64,000 nt of DNA from an uncultured Lachnospiraceae bacterium (GTDB taxonomy: Bacteria; Bacillota; Clostridia; Lachnospirales; Lachnospiraceae), in NCBI GenBank assembly GCA_934309145.1, contig CAKRCW010000002.1:248001-312000 (forward strand), in the 5' to 3' direction. The notes beneath the pieces are model-generated. The model had not been told where the DNA came from, ran no database searches, and saw only the letters and a program-made list of their open reading frames with translations. Below, one piece after another: positions 33,960-44,206 of the stretch; within the stretch, counting starts at the first letter, position 1; each line of letters begins with the position of its first letter. The position numbers and the translations under genes are program-made.

Positions 33960-35212
33960 TAAACCTCAAACTCCTTACGATATATCTTATTAGTAGTCGG
34001 GAAAAGCTTTCCGAAACCAACATCCTTAATAATTACCGCTCCTCTGTGTGGATCATCAAACTCAACCTCCACTGAGAACTTAGATGTCTTGTTAGGTCTC
34101 TTAGGTATTCCATGAAGCTTTACAACCTCCCTGACCTCTTCACCACTCTGTCTGTTTCTGTATATAATGGTAAGCTTATCTGTATCATCAAGTATTATAT
34201 TAATCCTGCCATGAATGTTATACCACTGACGTCCACCTAAAACGATAGGGATGAACTTATCCTCCTCTTCGCCACTCGATATTCCCACATCATATACAAC
34301 ATTTTCCTTGGTCTCCACGAAAAATCTCTTGTAGAACTCCTCGTATTCTCCACCGACTGCCTTGTAGCAGGCACCCTTTGTATATATATTCTGTCCTGCA
34401 AACACACGCCTGCCCTGACATAATATATTTCTTGATTTATTCATCCATTTCTCTGAGAAGCCAAGTCCCGTCAGAAATACAGACGATATATAGGTTTTCT
34501 TCATCTCGTAATCAGCAATCTTGGCAAATGTAACGTCCATCAGTATGTTGTCACCACCAAATAAAGCCATGTTAAACTGTGCTGTGTAATCCTCATGCAC
34601 AACGCTGATTATCTCAGGTGTCTTTCCTCTGGTTATATCTATACGATAATAGTTAAGTCCATCAGCACTGTAATCGAAAAGTGCAACACTGTTTACCCAT
34701 AGTTCACTGCTCTGGTTAAATATATAATACAGTCCGCTGTCCAAGTGGCTTGTTATCTCTACACTCTCAGCAGATATATCAAGCTCCTTGTGAAATGTTC
34801 CAAGAACCTTGAACAAATCCTTGTTGTACTCAGGTATTGTTATTACAAGTTTCTTTACCGTTGCTCCCTCATATCTGTACAAAAATGAATCTATATGCAT
34901 CTTGAGCATCTTAAGGAACAACTGTCTGAAGGTATATATCGTACCCGCAACTTCTATTGTCTCCTCACTTCTGGCATTCTTGTACAGCTCGTCAAGTATA
35001 ATACCATCTTCCTTAAACCTTGCCTCTGACGCCTCTGAACCAACATACCAGTCTCCTGTACTCTTGCTGTAGAACAAAAGATTAGGCATCATGTAGGTTT
35101 CTTTGTTATTTAATTGGTTTACAGTCTCAGGCTCACGCTTTATATCATTATAAAAGCTTATTTGTGTTGAGTCTGAGCATAAATCCATGCCAATATAAAA
35201 TGCTTCTGACAT
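33959..35212 (-). CDS. DUF5716-like protein with Hsp70/actin-like (ASKHA) fold features
   Basis: The 417-residue protein opens with FYIGMDLCSDSTQISFY (about 5-21), which fits the phosphate-1 loop of the sugar kinase/Hsp70/actin superfamily. A phosphate-2-like segment VALFDYSADGLNYYRID and an adenosine-like VFLTGLGFSEKW come in the expected order. A beta-rich C-terminal domain of about 110 residues ends the chain. I recall the family as DUF5716, common in Lachnospiraceae; the name should be verified. ATP binding is likely, but function is unknown. ATG at 35212 has GGAGG five bases upstream. The stop overlaps the next ATG. Confidence 0.75.
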   Translation of the reverse strand: MSEAFYIGMDLCSDSTQISFYNDIKREPETVNQLNNKETYMMPNLLFYSKSTGDWYVGSEASEARFKEDGIILDELYKNARSEETIEVAGTIYTFRQLFLKMLKMHIDSFLYRYEGATVKKLVITIPEYNKDLFKVLGTFHKELDISAESVEITSHLDSGLYYIFNQSSELWVNSVALFDYSADGLNYYRIDITRGKTPEIISVVHEDYTAQFNMALFGGDNILMDVTFAKIADYEMKKTYISSVFLTGLGFSEKWMNKSRNILCQGRRVFAGQNIYTKGACYKAVGGEYEEFYKRFFVETKENVVYDVGISSGEEEDKFIPIVLGGRQWYNIHGRINIILDDTDKLTIIYRNRQSGEEVREVVKLHGIPKRPNKTSKFSVEVEFDDPHRGAVIIKDVGFGKLFPTTNKIYRKEFEV

Positions 35213-35247
35213 AATTTCCTCCATCCGGCACATTTATGCCCTACTAC

Positions 35248-38200
35248 TTATAACAGAGTAAGATTCTCCTCGAATAAATGTACAGTATTAAGATAAACAT
35301 CCAATGTCTCTAACAGTTCATTATCTTCACGCATCTCCTGATTAACAAGCATGCTGTTGATAATCTCAAATCTGTTTCTATCCCTACGGTTAAATTCCTT
35401 GGTCTTAAGCGACTCACTCTCAACCACATAAGATGTGCCAAGTATATCATCATCAACGCTGTATACAAGCCTCTCTCCGTGGAACACAACAAATTCCTTA
35501 ACATACATTCCCGGTATCATCTCATCAACTCTCTCAGTCTTATATGTAAGCGACTGCCTTGAACCGGTATCAAAGGCATAGCGTACAGATATCTGCTTGC
35601 CCGGTTCACTCTTATATATAAGATATGTCTTTAAGAATACATCCTGCGGAAGCTTTATAAATGATTTAAAGCTCTTATAGAACGGAAGTATCTTTCCGGC
35701 ATCCATAAATCTGCCAACTGTGTCACTTATCCACTCGCGCTGATCCTCTGTATATCTGTCTAACTTAGAGAAGTATGACAATAATGCCATCTTCGATATC
35801 TCATCATCTATATTACCCTTCATAATCTCAAGGTATAAGCAGTTGAATATACTTCCCGGAATCTGCTCGTCAAGTATCAGGTAATTTCTTGATGTAAATC
35901 TGAGGAATGCCTTTACTACAAGTCCTCTGCTTCTTCCCTCATAATATGCTGAGAATATGTCATAAATATATTCTACATTGCCCATTGCAAACATCATCTG
36001 AGCAAGTGTATTTTCAGCGAGAAGCGATACATCCTTAACACTGTTTCTAATTATCTTAAAGAGATTAGCCAACTCATCAAGGTCGCCCTTAAAGTGGTTC
36101 ATGATATATATAAGCATACGCTCATTAACCTTACCCATCTTATAAAGATGAACGCATATAGCAAGCAAATCTTCATTCAAAAATCCATTTGAGTCCTCAA
36201 CACCATAGTCTGCAAGTCTAAATAGCTCCTCTGAATCAATCTCATCAAAGCCATACAGCTTTACCGCCTGAAATGCCTTATCAAACATATTCATATCTAC
36301 GAGATAAGCGATAATCGTTCTTGCATTTGCGTGATTAAGATACTCTATATCAAGCTTGCCAAGATACTTAACTAATACATCTGCATCAAGATTCTCATGA
36401 TAGTACTCAATTATATTAAGATACGCCTGCTGCTTGTAATCATATGATATCTCCTCACAGTTTACGATATCTCTTGCTGCATTAACCTCTATAGCCTTCT
36501 TATATGTGAAATCGCCGAGCTTCTTGTAATTGTAAAGCAATACTCTGTAATCTCTAGGACTGTATTTGCAGCATATATCAAGATATGCTTTCTCATCAAC
36601 TATGCGTTCAAGTCTGTAAGGTATGGAACCTGCGTATCTGTTACCTTCGCTATCCTCAAATATGATAGATGCCGTGTTAGATAATATCTCAACGTATGCC
36701 TCGCCATTAATTATAGGTACACGCTGTACCTCCTCAAGCTCCTGATGAGTAATTATGACTGCCCTTACACCCTTGTTAAAGCATACAAGCTTACGTCTGA
36801 ATATAATGTTGATAAGCTTACCCGCATAAAGAGGGCTTACAGTCTCAGGCTCAAGGAATTCATCATAAAGCACTGTAAGGTCATCACTTACTTTACCCTT
36901 TATTATCATATTCTCCATGAAGTCCTGCATAGTTACGCTGTACTCATGGTATACCTTCATATGCTGAGCCTTGTTATATATAACATTTGCATACAGGTAA
37001 GCAAGCTCCTGTTCATTAAGTGTGTTCTTATAATTAAGGTACATAAGAACTGACTGTGGTATAAGATCATACCTTGAGAAGTTCATGCTCTTGACAAAGC
37101 ACTCATTAAGCCCTATGAACTTAAGCGAGCACTCAACTGCATCCCTGTAAAATCTGTGGTATTTATTCTCAAGCTTGTTGGCACTGATAAGCATTGAGCA
37201 TATGCTCTTAAGAACCTCAACATTCTTGCTCTTATCATAGATTGCCTCCATAATTCCAAATATCTTAGTATCAAACTCCTTAAATGTTCCAGCAAGTCTG
37301 ATAAACTCTTCTATAACCTCATCCGAGATATACTTATGACGGAGTCCCCATCTTACAGTTGTAATCTCAAGGTCTGTAATCTTCTTAAGAAGTAATGGAT
37401 TGTTATTCCACAATTCACAGAGCTCGAGGTACATGATACAGCTATTGTAACCATTGTCATACAAATTACCTATCTCTCTGTAAAGTGCCATAGGATCATT
37501 TGCGTATGTATCATCTAAGAACAACAGCAGCCAAAAATAAAATATTTTGTCATCCTGTGTTCTGAAGTTTCTCTTTATCAGGTTTCTAGCCTTTTCGATA
37601 GTCTCGCTGTCCTTCTTAAGAAGCGCCTTAAGGTAACCATAGTAGCATTCCTGTCTAGGATCCATCTTCGCATTATCAACATCTGCATCAATACGAAGGA
37701 ACTCCTGCTCAACCTTTACATACTCGCCCTGCATAATATTCATATGCATAATTCCTATACGATACAAATCCTCCTCCGGAACGTAGCGTGCAAGGTTACC
37801 AAACGCAAACTGTGAACGTGCAACATACTCCTTTAACGGAAGTCTATCCATGCGATAATCAAGGTACGCATGGGTAAGCTTAGACAGATTAGTCTTAACT
37901 GTGTGATTCCTGTTATTTGACCTAGGTGATATAGCAGTTTTTGACTGTGGCTTAGAAAGTGCTATCTCTATCTCAATCTTCTGGTAAATATTCTCTATAA
38001 CTATCTTGCCGGAGGTAACTCCATCAGGAATATTCTCAGGGGATATAAGTACATCTAAGGCAAACATATTTGCACAAAAATCAGAACTAACTATATTCTT
38101 CCTTGATGGAATAATAAAATCAGCCAAAGAACGTACTGTTGAATTGGTATAGCCCCAGGTGTTTTTACTTATGTCAATCGATATCTTAGAAAGCTCTGTC

Positions 38201-38814
38201 GGCATCTCAACATTAATCTTAGCCTTAGCTACAGACAGTGTTAAAGCACGCTTCTTATGTACATAAACAAGGAATTCCTCCAAAGCCTGATTAACTGAAT
38301 GACTCTCAAGCAGACTCGCATAAATACGATTAATCATAGGATCCTTGTTAATAAAGGTTCTCTTAAAGTCATCTCTCGTAAATACGCGGACAGCCTCGCC
38401 CCAGTTACTCTCTGCCAAGGTTGCAAACTTAAACAAATCATCTATCTTCTGGTCACCATACTTCACATATGGATTGGTGATATCGATATCATACATTATC
38501 TTAAATTCACCACCATCTGTGATGATGCTTATGTGTCCTTTATAATTCTTACCCGCCTCAAGACAGGTAGCATCAAATGTGTACTTAACATCAAAGCTTC
38601 TATTAATATATGTATGATTCTCAAACCTTAACATATATCTGCTGTCGTAAACCATCGCCTTTATTATGTGGTCGTTAGTGCTGTTTACAGAAAAACTTCC
38701 CTCGTATACCGTACCGGATTCAATATTTAATTTTAAGAACTTCTCAGAGATTTCAACCTCAGGTCTGTCAACCTGAAATTCTCCCTTCGCATAATGTTCT
38801 ACAATCCCTTTCAT
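35248..38814 (-). CDS. DUF5717-like giant helical-repeat protein
   Basis: At 1188 residues this is the largest gene here. The N-terminal 130 residues are beta-rich and Ig-like (SGTVYEGSFSVNSTNDHIIK; FDVKYTFDATCL), a second beta segment lies near 200-300, and about 310-1000 is an array of helical repeats. The C-terminal 150 residues are beta/alpha mixed. No catalytic motif or signal peptide is visible. I recall the family as DUF5717, restricted to Clostridia. It is the first gene of the operon; ATG 38814 has GGAGG five bases upstream. The combination with an Hsp70-like ATPase suggests a chaperone-like or surveillance complex, by inference. Confidence 0.75.
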   Translation of the reverse strand: MKGIVEHYAKGEFQVDRPEVEISEKFLKLNIESGTVYEGSFSVNSTNDHIIKAMVYDSRYMLRFENHTYINRSFDVKYTFDATCLEAGKNYKGHISIITDGGEFKIMYDIDITNPYVKYGDQKIDDLFKFATLAESNWGEAVRVFTRDDFKRTFINKDPMINRIYASLLESHSVNQALEEFLVYVHKKRALTLSVAKAKINVEMPTELSKISIDISKNTWGYTNSTVRSLADFIIPSRKNIVSSDFCANMFALDVLISPENIPDGVTSGKIVIENIYQKIEIEIALSKPQSKTAISPRSNNRNHTVKTNLSKLTHAYLDYRMDRLPLKEYVARSQFAFGNLARYVPEEDLYRIGIMHMNIMQGEYVKVEQEFLRIDADVDNAKMDPRQECYYGYLKALLKKDSETIEKARNLIKRNFRTQDDKIFYFWLLLFLDDTYANDPMALYREIGNLYDNGYNSCIMYLELCELWNNNPLLLKKITDLEITTVRWGLRHKYISDEVIEEFIRLAGTFKEFDTKIFGIMEAIYDKSKNVEVLKSICSMLISANKLENKYHRFYRDAVECSLKFIGLNECFVKSMNFSRYDLIPQSVLMYLNYKNTLNEQELAYLYANVIYNKAQHMKVYHEYSVTMQDFMENMIIKGKVSDDLTVLYDEFLEPETVSPLYAGKLINIIFRRKLVCFNKGVRAVIITHQELEEVQRVPIINGEAYVEILSNTASIIFEDSEGNRYAGSIPYRLERIVDEKAYLDICCKYSPRDYRVLLYNYKKLGDFTYKKAIEVNAARDIVNCEEISYDYKQQAYLNIIEYYHENLDADVLVKYLGKLDIEYLNHANARTIIAYLVDMNMFDKAFQAVKLYGFDEIDSEELFRLADYGVEDSNGFLNEDLLAICVHLYKMGKVNERMLIYIMNHFKGDLDELANLFKIIRNSVKDVSLLAENTLAQMMFAMGNVEYIYDIFSAYYEGRSRGLVVKAFLRFTSRNYLILDEQIPGSIFNCLYLEIMKGNIDDEISKMALLSYFSKLDRYTEDQREWISDTVGRFMDAGKILPFYKSFKSFIKLPQDVFLKTYLIYKSEPGKQISVRYAFDTGSRQSLTYKTERVDEMIPGMYVKEFVVFHGERLVYSVDDDILGTSYVVESESLKTKEFNRRDRNRFEIINSMLVNQEMREDNELLETLDVYLNTVHLFEENLTLL

Positions 38815-38903
38815 GTGTTCCTCCAAGTCTATGTCATCTGTATATAATTTGTCCTTGCCATTATTCTAAGTGCAAATTATAATAATATAATAACACAAAG
38901 TAG

Positions 38904-38912
38904 ATTATAACA
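38904..38912 (-). promoter_or_regulatory. Extended -10 promoter of the DUF5717-to-dnaB operon
   Basis: On the minus strand TGTTATAAT is a perfect TG-N-TATAAT. Transcription from here would have a leader of about 80 bases before the ATG at 38814 and could cover all eight genes down to dnaB. No terminator is seen between them. Confidence 0.6.
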
Positions 38913-38976
38913 GAAGTTTTCAAAATTTAAAAGACATATAAGGGGTTATTTATACAAATAAATGGAGGTATTAAAC

Positions 38977-40029
38977 ATGAATCATTCACAATTACGTCTT
39001 GAGCAGTATGAAACTGTGTTGTTTAACGCTAATCAGAACCCTCTTGGCGTTCCGGAATCCGTAACTAAGGTTCTCGAGGAGAACCTCGACGCAATAGGCA
39101 GATATCCAGTTGGCTATTATGGCAAGCTTAAGGAATCTATCGGAGAGTATGTCTCCTGCAACCCGGAAAATATTATTCTCGGGAGCGGTTTTTCAGATTT
39201 ACTGCGGCTTTTCACCGCACTCATCACACCTAAGAAGGCACTCGTTCCTATCCCATCATCCGATGATTACGAGAAGGTTCTGTCAATATTCGGATGTGAC
39301 ACAGCCTTCTATGAGCTCGAGGAGGCAAAGGATTATGTTCTTGATGTAAAAGATTTAATCAGCACATTGGACGATTCGTACGATATGGTTATACTCGGCA
39401 ATCCAAACAATCCAACATCACAGATTATATCAAGAGAGGACATGGAAACTCTTGCCGCTGCCTGCAAGCAGCTCGGTATATTCTTGGTTATCGATGAGAT
39501 GTATATAGAATTCACAGAAAAATACGACGAGCTTACAGCTGTTCCTCTGACAGATGAATATGACAATATAGCTGTTTTAAGAGGTGTAACCAAATTCTTT
39601 GCAGTTCCAGGCTTAAGACTTGCGTATGCGATAATGAACAATCCGGAATATATGTCCATAATCAACATAACCAATACCCCAGACAATATATCAACACTCA
39701 CTGCGATAGCCTGCACTGAGCTGTTCAAGGATTTCTCATATGTTACACGCTCACGCTCACAGATATTCACAGAGAGAAACCTTATATATTCTGCAATGGT
39801 TACTAACAAGAATCTTAAACTTTATAAGCCTTATGCCAACTTCATGTTAGCCAAGCTTCTCAAGGAGGATGTCAGTGCATCATCTGTAGCTGCTAACTGC
39901 AATCTCAAGGGAATTATAATCAAGAACTGCACTGATATACGTGGACTTGATGACAGATACATAAGATTCTGCTTTATGAACCCAAGGCAGAATGACTTAC
40001 TTGTGAATACAATATTGGAGCAGCTTTAA
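38977..40029 (+). CDS. HisC-like PLP-dependent aminotransferase
   Basis: The 350-residue protein is a fold-type I aminotransferase of the histidinol-phosphate aminotransferase group. NANQNPLGVP (about 18-27) replaces the usual N-ENPYG start, GNPNNPTSQ is the cofactor-binding loop, IDEMYIEF the Asp strand, and GVTKFFAVPGLRLAY contains the PLP lysine (Lys206). No his genes are nearby, and HisC-like proteins outside his operons act on varied amino acids, so the substrate is open. ATG 38977 has GGAGG eight bases upstream. The gene converges on the glycan operon and overlaps its last gene by 33 bp. Confidence 0.82.
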   Translation: MNHSQLRLEQYETVLFNANQNPLGVPESVTKVLEENLDAIGRYPVGYYGKLKESIGEYVSCNPENIILGSGFSDLLRLFTALITPKKALVPIPSSDDYEKVLSIFGCDTAFYELEEAKDYVLDVKDLISTLDDSYDMVILGNPNNPTSQIISREDMETLAAACKQLGIFLVIDEMYIEFTEKYDELTAVPLTDEYDNIAVLRGVTKFFAVPGLRLAYAIMNNPEYMSIINITNTPDNISTLTAIACTELFKDFSYVTRSRSQIFTERNLIYSAMVTNKNLKLYKPYANFMLAKLLKEDVSASSVAANCNLKGIIIKNCTDIRGLDDRYIRFCFMNPRQNDLLVNTILEQL

Positions 40030-41037
40030 GATACACCTTCTCACCATATCAATAGCAAGGCAGACGACAAACATAGCACCGACAGCCACCACCATATGTC
40101 CAAGCATATTTATAATTGGCATATTTACCATGGCCGGGATATTAAAATAAGACCAAAAGGCTCCTATAAACAAGCCGCAGGTATGCAATATGTACACGCC
40201 AAACACAGAGCCTGATATGGTATTAATCACTTTGCTGTAGCCAATATTTATATTGTAAAATGCCAGAAACAGTGTTACCGCCTCAGCTATAACAAAGACG
40301 TTTGCATAGCTGGTATAACCTGATGATATGTGCGCAAATGCGAAGTCACATAACACAAATGCCACATAACAGAGTGCATATAACCATTTGGATGATTTGG
40401 GAGGGTATTTTCTTAAGTACCCTCCTATAAAATACATCAAAACAAAATTAACTATTGTATACCCACTCATGCTTCCCTGAGTGGTAACTGTTCCCATTCC
40501 CGCAATTTCCGGACTTCCAAGCACAAGCTGTGCCAAAGTCTCCATCACAGTAGGATATACCGCAAACAACAACACAAGCGTTATAAGGCATTTCTTAAAT
40601 TGCTCTTTGTCAAGATTATCCATCAAAATATTGATGTAAGGCGATATGATATACAACACGCAGAACAATATAACAAACCAGTTGTTAGGTATCACATTGA
40701 ATATAAAATCTCTCAGCGTAAACTCCGCCTGCTTTAGATAGAACACCTGAATAAGATATGAGACAAGCTTATATCCTGAAGTAAGGCCAATCAGTGATAT
40801 TGGCTTTAGCATATTTCTCTTTTGTGTTCCCGATAAAAAATAGGCTGAGATGAGCACAAAGGTATCAACTGCACATATCGAAAATGCTTCAAACAGCTGT
40901 AACATTCTATAGTTTGTACCAGACGCATTTGCAAATCCACCGCCCATCTCTCCGTTATTAAAATGAAGCACAATAACCATAACAATCAAAAGTATGCGCA
41001 GCAGCTCTATGTTTGATTTTCTTACTTTCTTCTCCAT
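39997..41037 (-). CDS. Acyltransferase 3 family membrane protein (glycan O-acetylation)
   Basis: The 346-residue protein has about ten hydrophobic helices and the acyltransferase-3 opening KKVRKSNIELLRILLIVMVI followed by VLHFNN, in which the His is the proposed catalytic residue. Such proteins transfer acetyl or succinyl groups to surface sugars. It is the last gene of the polysaccharide operon, 12 bp after the flippase gene. Its 3' end overlaps the converging HisC-like gene by 33 bp. Confidence 0.88.
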   Translation of the reverse strand: MEKKVRKSNIELLRILLIVMVIVLHFNNGEMGGGFANASGTNYRMLQLFEAFSICAVDTFVLISAYFLSGTQKRNMLKPISLIGLTSGYKLVSYLIQVFYLKQAEFTLRDFIFNVIPNNWFVILFCVLYIISPYINILMDNLDKEQFKKCLITLVLLFAVYPTVMETLAQLVLGSPEIAGMGTVTTQGSMSGYTIVNFVLMYFIGGYLRKYPPKSSKWLYALCYVAFVLCDFAFAHISSGYTSYANVFVIAEAVTLFLAFYNINIGYSKVINTISGSVFGVYILHTCGLFIGAFWSYFNIPAMVNMPIINMLGHMVVAVGAMFVVCLAIDMVRRCILKLLQYCIHK

Positions 41038-41049
41038 ATGTTCTATCCC

Positions 41050-42558
41050 TTATTTTTTTCTGATATAGTCTCTCACCATGCTAAATGCAACCTTAGTCTC
41101 GTGTATATCTATAACACTTAACACAAGAGTATACACTAATATACTTGCAACTCCTATAACCACGCCGGCAAGGCATAGCTTAGGATAAGTACCAAAGCAG
41201 GCCAGGTCTGCTGGCACCAGCCACACGACAAGTCCAAATACCGCAAATGAGGCAATCCACCTCTTGTATGTCTTAAGTGGCGAACCCGGCAACAGATATT
41301 TGTATACATATAATATTATGTCATTTGTTCTGTAAATTGACGCAACTATAGTTCCGAGAAGTGCTCCCGGTATTCCTAGCTTCCAGATTCCTATAACTGA
41401 CACAGCTATGTTAATAGAAGACTCAAGTATTGCACGCCACTGTGTCTGCCTGAAATGTCCCGCATAATTAATAAGATTATTTGCAGCCATTCTTCCGTAT
41501 GCAAGCAGCGGTGTTAATACAAACAACAGCGGATAATAGCTGTATATATATTTAACATCATTTATCTGTGCTGTATATAATTTCATAAATGGTAGTATAA
41601 GTATATATATCGTTGTCATTACAGCAAATACAAGTATCATATACAATATTTCAAATATATGGTGAAGCTCATAATAGTTCTTCTTATCCGTACTGTATCT
41701 CTGACCCAGCATAAATCCGAAGCCCGTGTCAACCTGCTGTATCATGGTTGTAGCCATACTTATTACCATATTGTACATTGTATATATACTTACTATCTTC
41801 AAATCCTGAATAATGAATGTAAGGAGCAATGTATCTGTGTTATTGAAGATAAGACTTGATACCTGATGAACTAATGTTGCATTTTTCTGAGATATCGCTT
41901 CATCATCCGGTGTTACAGTTAAATCAAGCCATCTGTACTTCTTGTGTATATATACCCCATATATCAACATCTGTAATATGTTGATTACAAAAAATGAGAA
42001 CTGAACAGCAAGAACGTTGTAACCCATAAGAAGCAAAACAACCTTGGCAAGACTTGTGAGTACATTTATAAGAGTTGTGATATTGATGGATATGTAGCTA
42101 TATCCCTCAACCTGCATAAGAATCTTATATTTGCCCTGATAAAAGAAATTAATACAGTTGCCAAATCCTCCAAAGAGAATAACAAGGACAACTGTCCAAT
42201 ATGGAATATCCGAATCAACAAAAACAGGGTATGCAAAAGCGAGCACTGTAACAGCCAGTGCATAGAGATAACCTGTTTTCTTATAGAAATGGTGCGTGGC
42301 GGCCATTATTCCCTGTATTTTTTCACGGTCATTATTAGCCACAGGTCCGTATAAAGCCTGAAGAGAAGCCACACCTACGCCCGCCTCAAGTAAGCTGAAG
42401 CAGGTAAATATCTGTGAAACTGAGGTCAGAAGTCCATTTACCTCTGAGCCATAGCTCACAAGTACAAGTCTGGGTATAACAAGACCAAGACATATAATAA
42501 CTATCTGCCCTAGAAATCCATATAAAACATTGAGTATGCCTTTTTTTGCGTCCTGCAT
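41050..42558 (-). CDS. Oligosaccharide flippase, Wzx type
   Basis: The 502-residue protein has 12-14 hydrophobic helices and the start GILNVLYGFLGQIVIICLGL typical of the polysaccharide-biosynthesis/MVF flippase family. It would move lipid-linked repeat units across the membrane. A Wzy polymerase is not evident among the neighbours, unless the large membrane protein at 49587-51356 fills a related role. It lies 45 bp after the acetyltransferase gene. Confidence 0.9.
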   Translation of the reverse strand: MQDAKKGILNVLYGFLGQIVIICLGLVIPRLVLVSYGSEVNGLLTSVSQIFTCFSLLEAGVGVASLQALYGPVANNDREKIQGIMAATHHFYKKTGYLYALAVTVLAFAYPVFVDSDIPYWTVVLVILFGGFGNCINFFYQGKYKILMQVEGYSYISINITTLINVLTSLAKVVLLLMGYNVLAVQFSFFVINILQMLIYGVYIHKKYRWLDLTVTPDDEAISQKNATLVHQVSSLIFNNTDTLLLTFIIQDLKIVSIYTMYNMVISMATTMIQQVDTGFGFMLGQRYSTDKKNYYELHHIFEILYMILVFAVMTTIYILILPFMKLYTAQINDVKYIYSYYPLLFVLTPLLAYGRMAANNLINYAGHFRQTQWRAILESSINIAVSVIGIWKLGIPGALLGTIVASIYRTNDIILYVYKYLLPGSPLKTYKRWIASFAVFGLVVWLVPADLACFGTYPKLCLAGVVIGVASILVYTLVLSVIDIHETKVAFSMVRDYIRKK

Positions 42559-42603
42559 ACCTACACCTCATCAATAATTCTAATCTGCATATCAGATATC
42601 AAT

Positions 42604-43086
42604 CTACAATAATATCTGATACCAGAGCAAACGACTGTCAAACTCCTCTGTCAAAAACTCTGGTTTTTCCACTCTCACAAAACCAACCTTTTCATACATT
42701 TTCTGAGCACGAATATTGTAATCATACACATCAAGATAAAGCATATCAAGCATAAGCTCCTCATGTGCTATCCTGAATAATTCCTCTGTTGCTTTTTTAG
42801 CAAAGCCTTTTCCTATAGCCTTACTTCTGCATGAGATGGCAAACTCTGCCCTCTTATCTGTGTAATTGATATTCTTAAGGCTTATGGTTCCCATATACTC
42901 ATCCGTATCATCAACGATTGCATAGTGGATATTGTCTTTATCTGTAGCACACGATGATATAAAGTCCTTACAATTATCTATAGTCATGTGCCTGAAATCT
43001 TTGCCAAGATTAGATGCTACATTGTCATCATGCATCCACTCCAGCATATACTCTGCATCCTTAAGTTCTAACTGTCTGAGTTTCAT
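42604..43086 (-). CDS. GNAT N-acetyltransferase, probable amino-sugar acylase of the glycan operon
   Basis: The 160-residue protein has the GNAT fold: LRQLELKDAEYMLEWMHDD at the start, CRSKAIGKGFAKKATEELF as the acetyl-CoA loop (Q/RxxGxG/A type, about 85-103) and YDYNIRAQKMYEKVGFV near the end. It resembles RimJ/RimL-type enzymes. Placed directly after the aminotransferase gene and in the same operon as FdtA, it is a good candidate to acetylate the 3-amino sugar, replacing the left-handed beta-helix enzyme FdtC/QdtC used elsewhere. ATG 43086 has GGAG six bases upstream; a TTG four codons earlier overlaps that site. Confidence 0.8.
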   Translation of the reverse strand: MKLRQLELKDAEYMLEWMHDDNVASNLGKDFRHMTIDNCKDFISSCATDKDNIHYAIVDDTDEYMGTISLKNINYTDKRAEFAISCRSKAIGKGFAKKATEELFRIAHEELMLDMLYLDVYDYNIRAQKMYEKVGFVRVEKPEFLTEEFDSRLLWYQILL

Positions 43087-43103
43087 ATTAATCTCCAAAA
43101 TAC

Positions 43104-44204
43104 CTAAAATCTATTTATAGTATCAACAATATGCTTTTTCTCTTCCTCAGTCATTCCTACCCACAGAGGAAGTGATACCTCCTGTGATGCAAGTCTCTCT
43201 GCAACAGGATAATCACCCTGCTTATATCCAAGCTCCACATATCCTTCCTGCATATGTACAGGTATAGGATAATGTACAAGAGCCTTTATTCCATTATCAT
43301 CAAGATACTTGATAAGCTCATCACGATTCTCTGTAAACACAGAATAAATGTGCCATACATGCTGTTCTGTCTCAGGATATACAGGAAGAGTTATCTTCGG
43401 ATTATTGATGTGCTCTCTGTAATAGCCTGCTATCTCTCTTCTCTCCCTTGTCCACTCCTCAAGTCTAGTGAGTTTTACTCTCAATATAGCTGCCTGCAGT
43501 TCGTCAAGTCTAGAATTAAAGCCCTTATATATATGATGATATTTCTGCTCAGAGCCATAGTTTCTAAGTGCTCTTATCTTTCTTGCAAGCTCATCATCAT
43601 TAGTTGTCACAGCACCTGCATCACCAAATGCACCAAGATTTTTTCCCGGATAGAAGCTAAAGCCTGCCGCATCGCCAAGCGAGCCAACGCGTTTTCCGTG
43701 CAACATAGCTCCATGAGCCTGTGCAGCGTCCTCGATAACACGGAGATTATGCTTCTTTGCTATCGCACATATGCTTTCCATGTCTGCAACTCTTCCGTAC
43801 AAGTGAACAGCTATAATAGCCTTAGTCTTATCTGTTATCTTCTCCTCTATCTTATCTACGTCAAGATGACAGGTTGATGCGTCAGCGTCCACAAGAACAG
43901 GAGTTGCCTGACAATAGCTCACTGCAAGCGCAGTTGCTATAAATGTATTGGCGGGAACTAACACCTCGTCCCCAGGACCTATTCCGTAAGCCGCAAGGAT
44001 AAGATGAAGTGCATCTAATCCATTTCCAACTCCTATGCAATGCTTGACATTGCAATAAGCAGCATACTCCTCCTCAAATTTCTGAAGCTCCTCGCCCATT
44101 ATAAACCAATTACTGTCTATAACCTTCCTGACAGCAGCATCAAGCTCGTCCTTTATCTCATTATGAATGTAGCTTAAATCTGAATACGCTATTACATCCT
44201 TCAT
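43104..44204 (-). CDS. DegT/DnrJ/EryC1-type sugar aminotransferase (FdtB-like)
   Basis: The 366-residue PLP enzyme has the family motifs GNGLDALHLILAA (60-72), VLVPANTFIATALA, the DAAQAHGA loop (159-166) and GFSFYPGKNLGAFGDAGAV with the PLP lysine at Lys188. It would transfer an amino group from glutamate to a keto sugar nucleotide. With the FdtA-like ketoisomerase in the same operon, the likely product is a dTDP-3-amino-3,6-dideoxyhexose. The start lies two bases after the preceding GT2 gene. Confidence 0.92.
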   Translation of the reverse strand: MKDVIAYSDLSYIHNEIKDELDAAVRKVIDSNWFIMGEELQKFEEEYAAYCNVKHCIGVGNGLDALHLILAAYGIGPGDEVLVPANTFIATALAVSYCQATPVLVDADASTCHLDVDKIEEKITDKTKAIIAVHLYGRVADMESICAIAKKHNLRVIEDAAQAHGAMLHGKRVGSLGDAAGFSFYPGKNLGAFGDAGAVTTNDDELARKIRALRNYGSEQKYHHIYKGFNSRLDELQAAILRVKLTRLEEWTRERREIAGYYREHINNPKITLPVYPETEQHVWHIYSVFTENRDELIKYLDDNGIKALVHYPIPVHMQEGYVELGYKQGDYPVAERLASQEVSLPLWVGMTEEEKKHIVDTINRF

Positions 44205-44206
44205 AT

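Noticed and set aside
38977..40029. Annotation as true HisC of histidine synthesis.
   Set aside because: No his gene is nearby and the N-terminal motif differs from the standard one, so only a HisC-like aminotransferase is supported.
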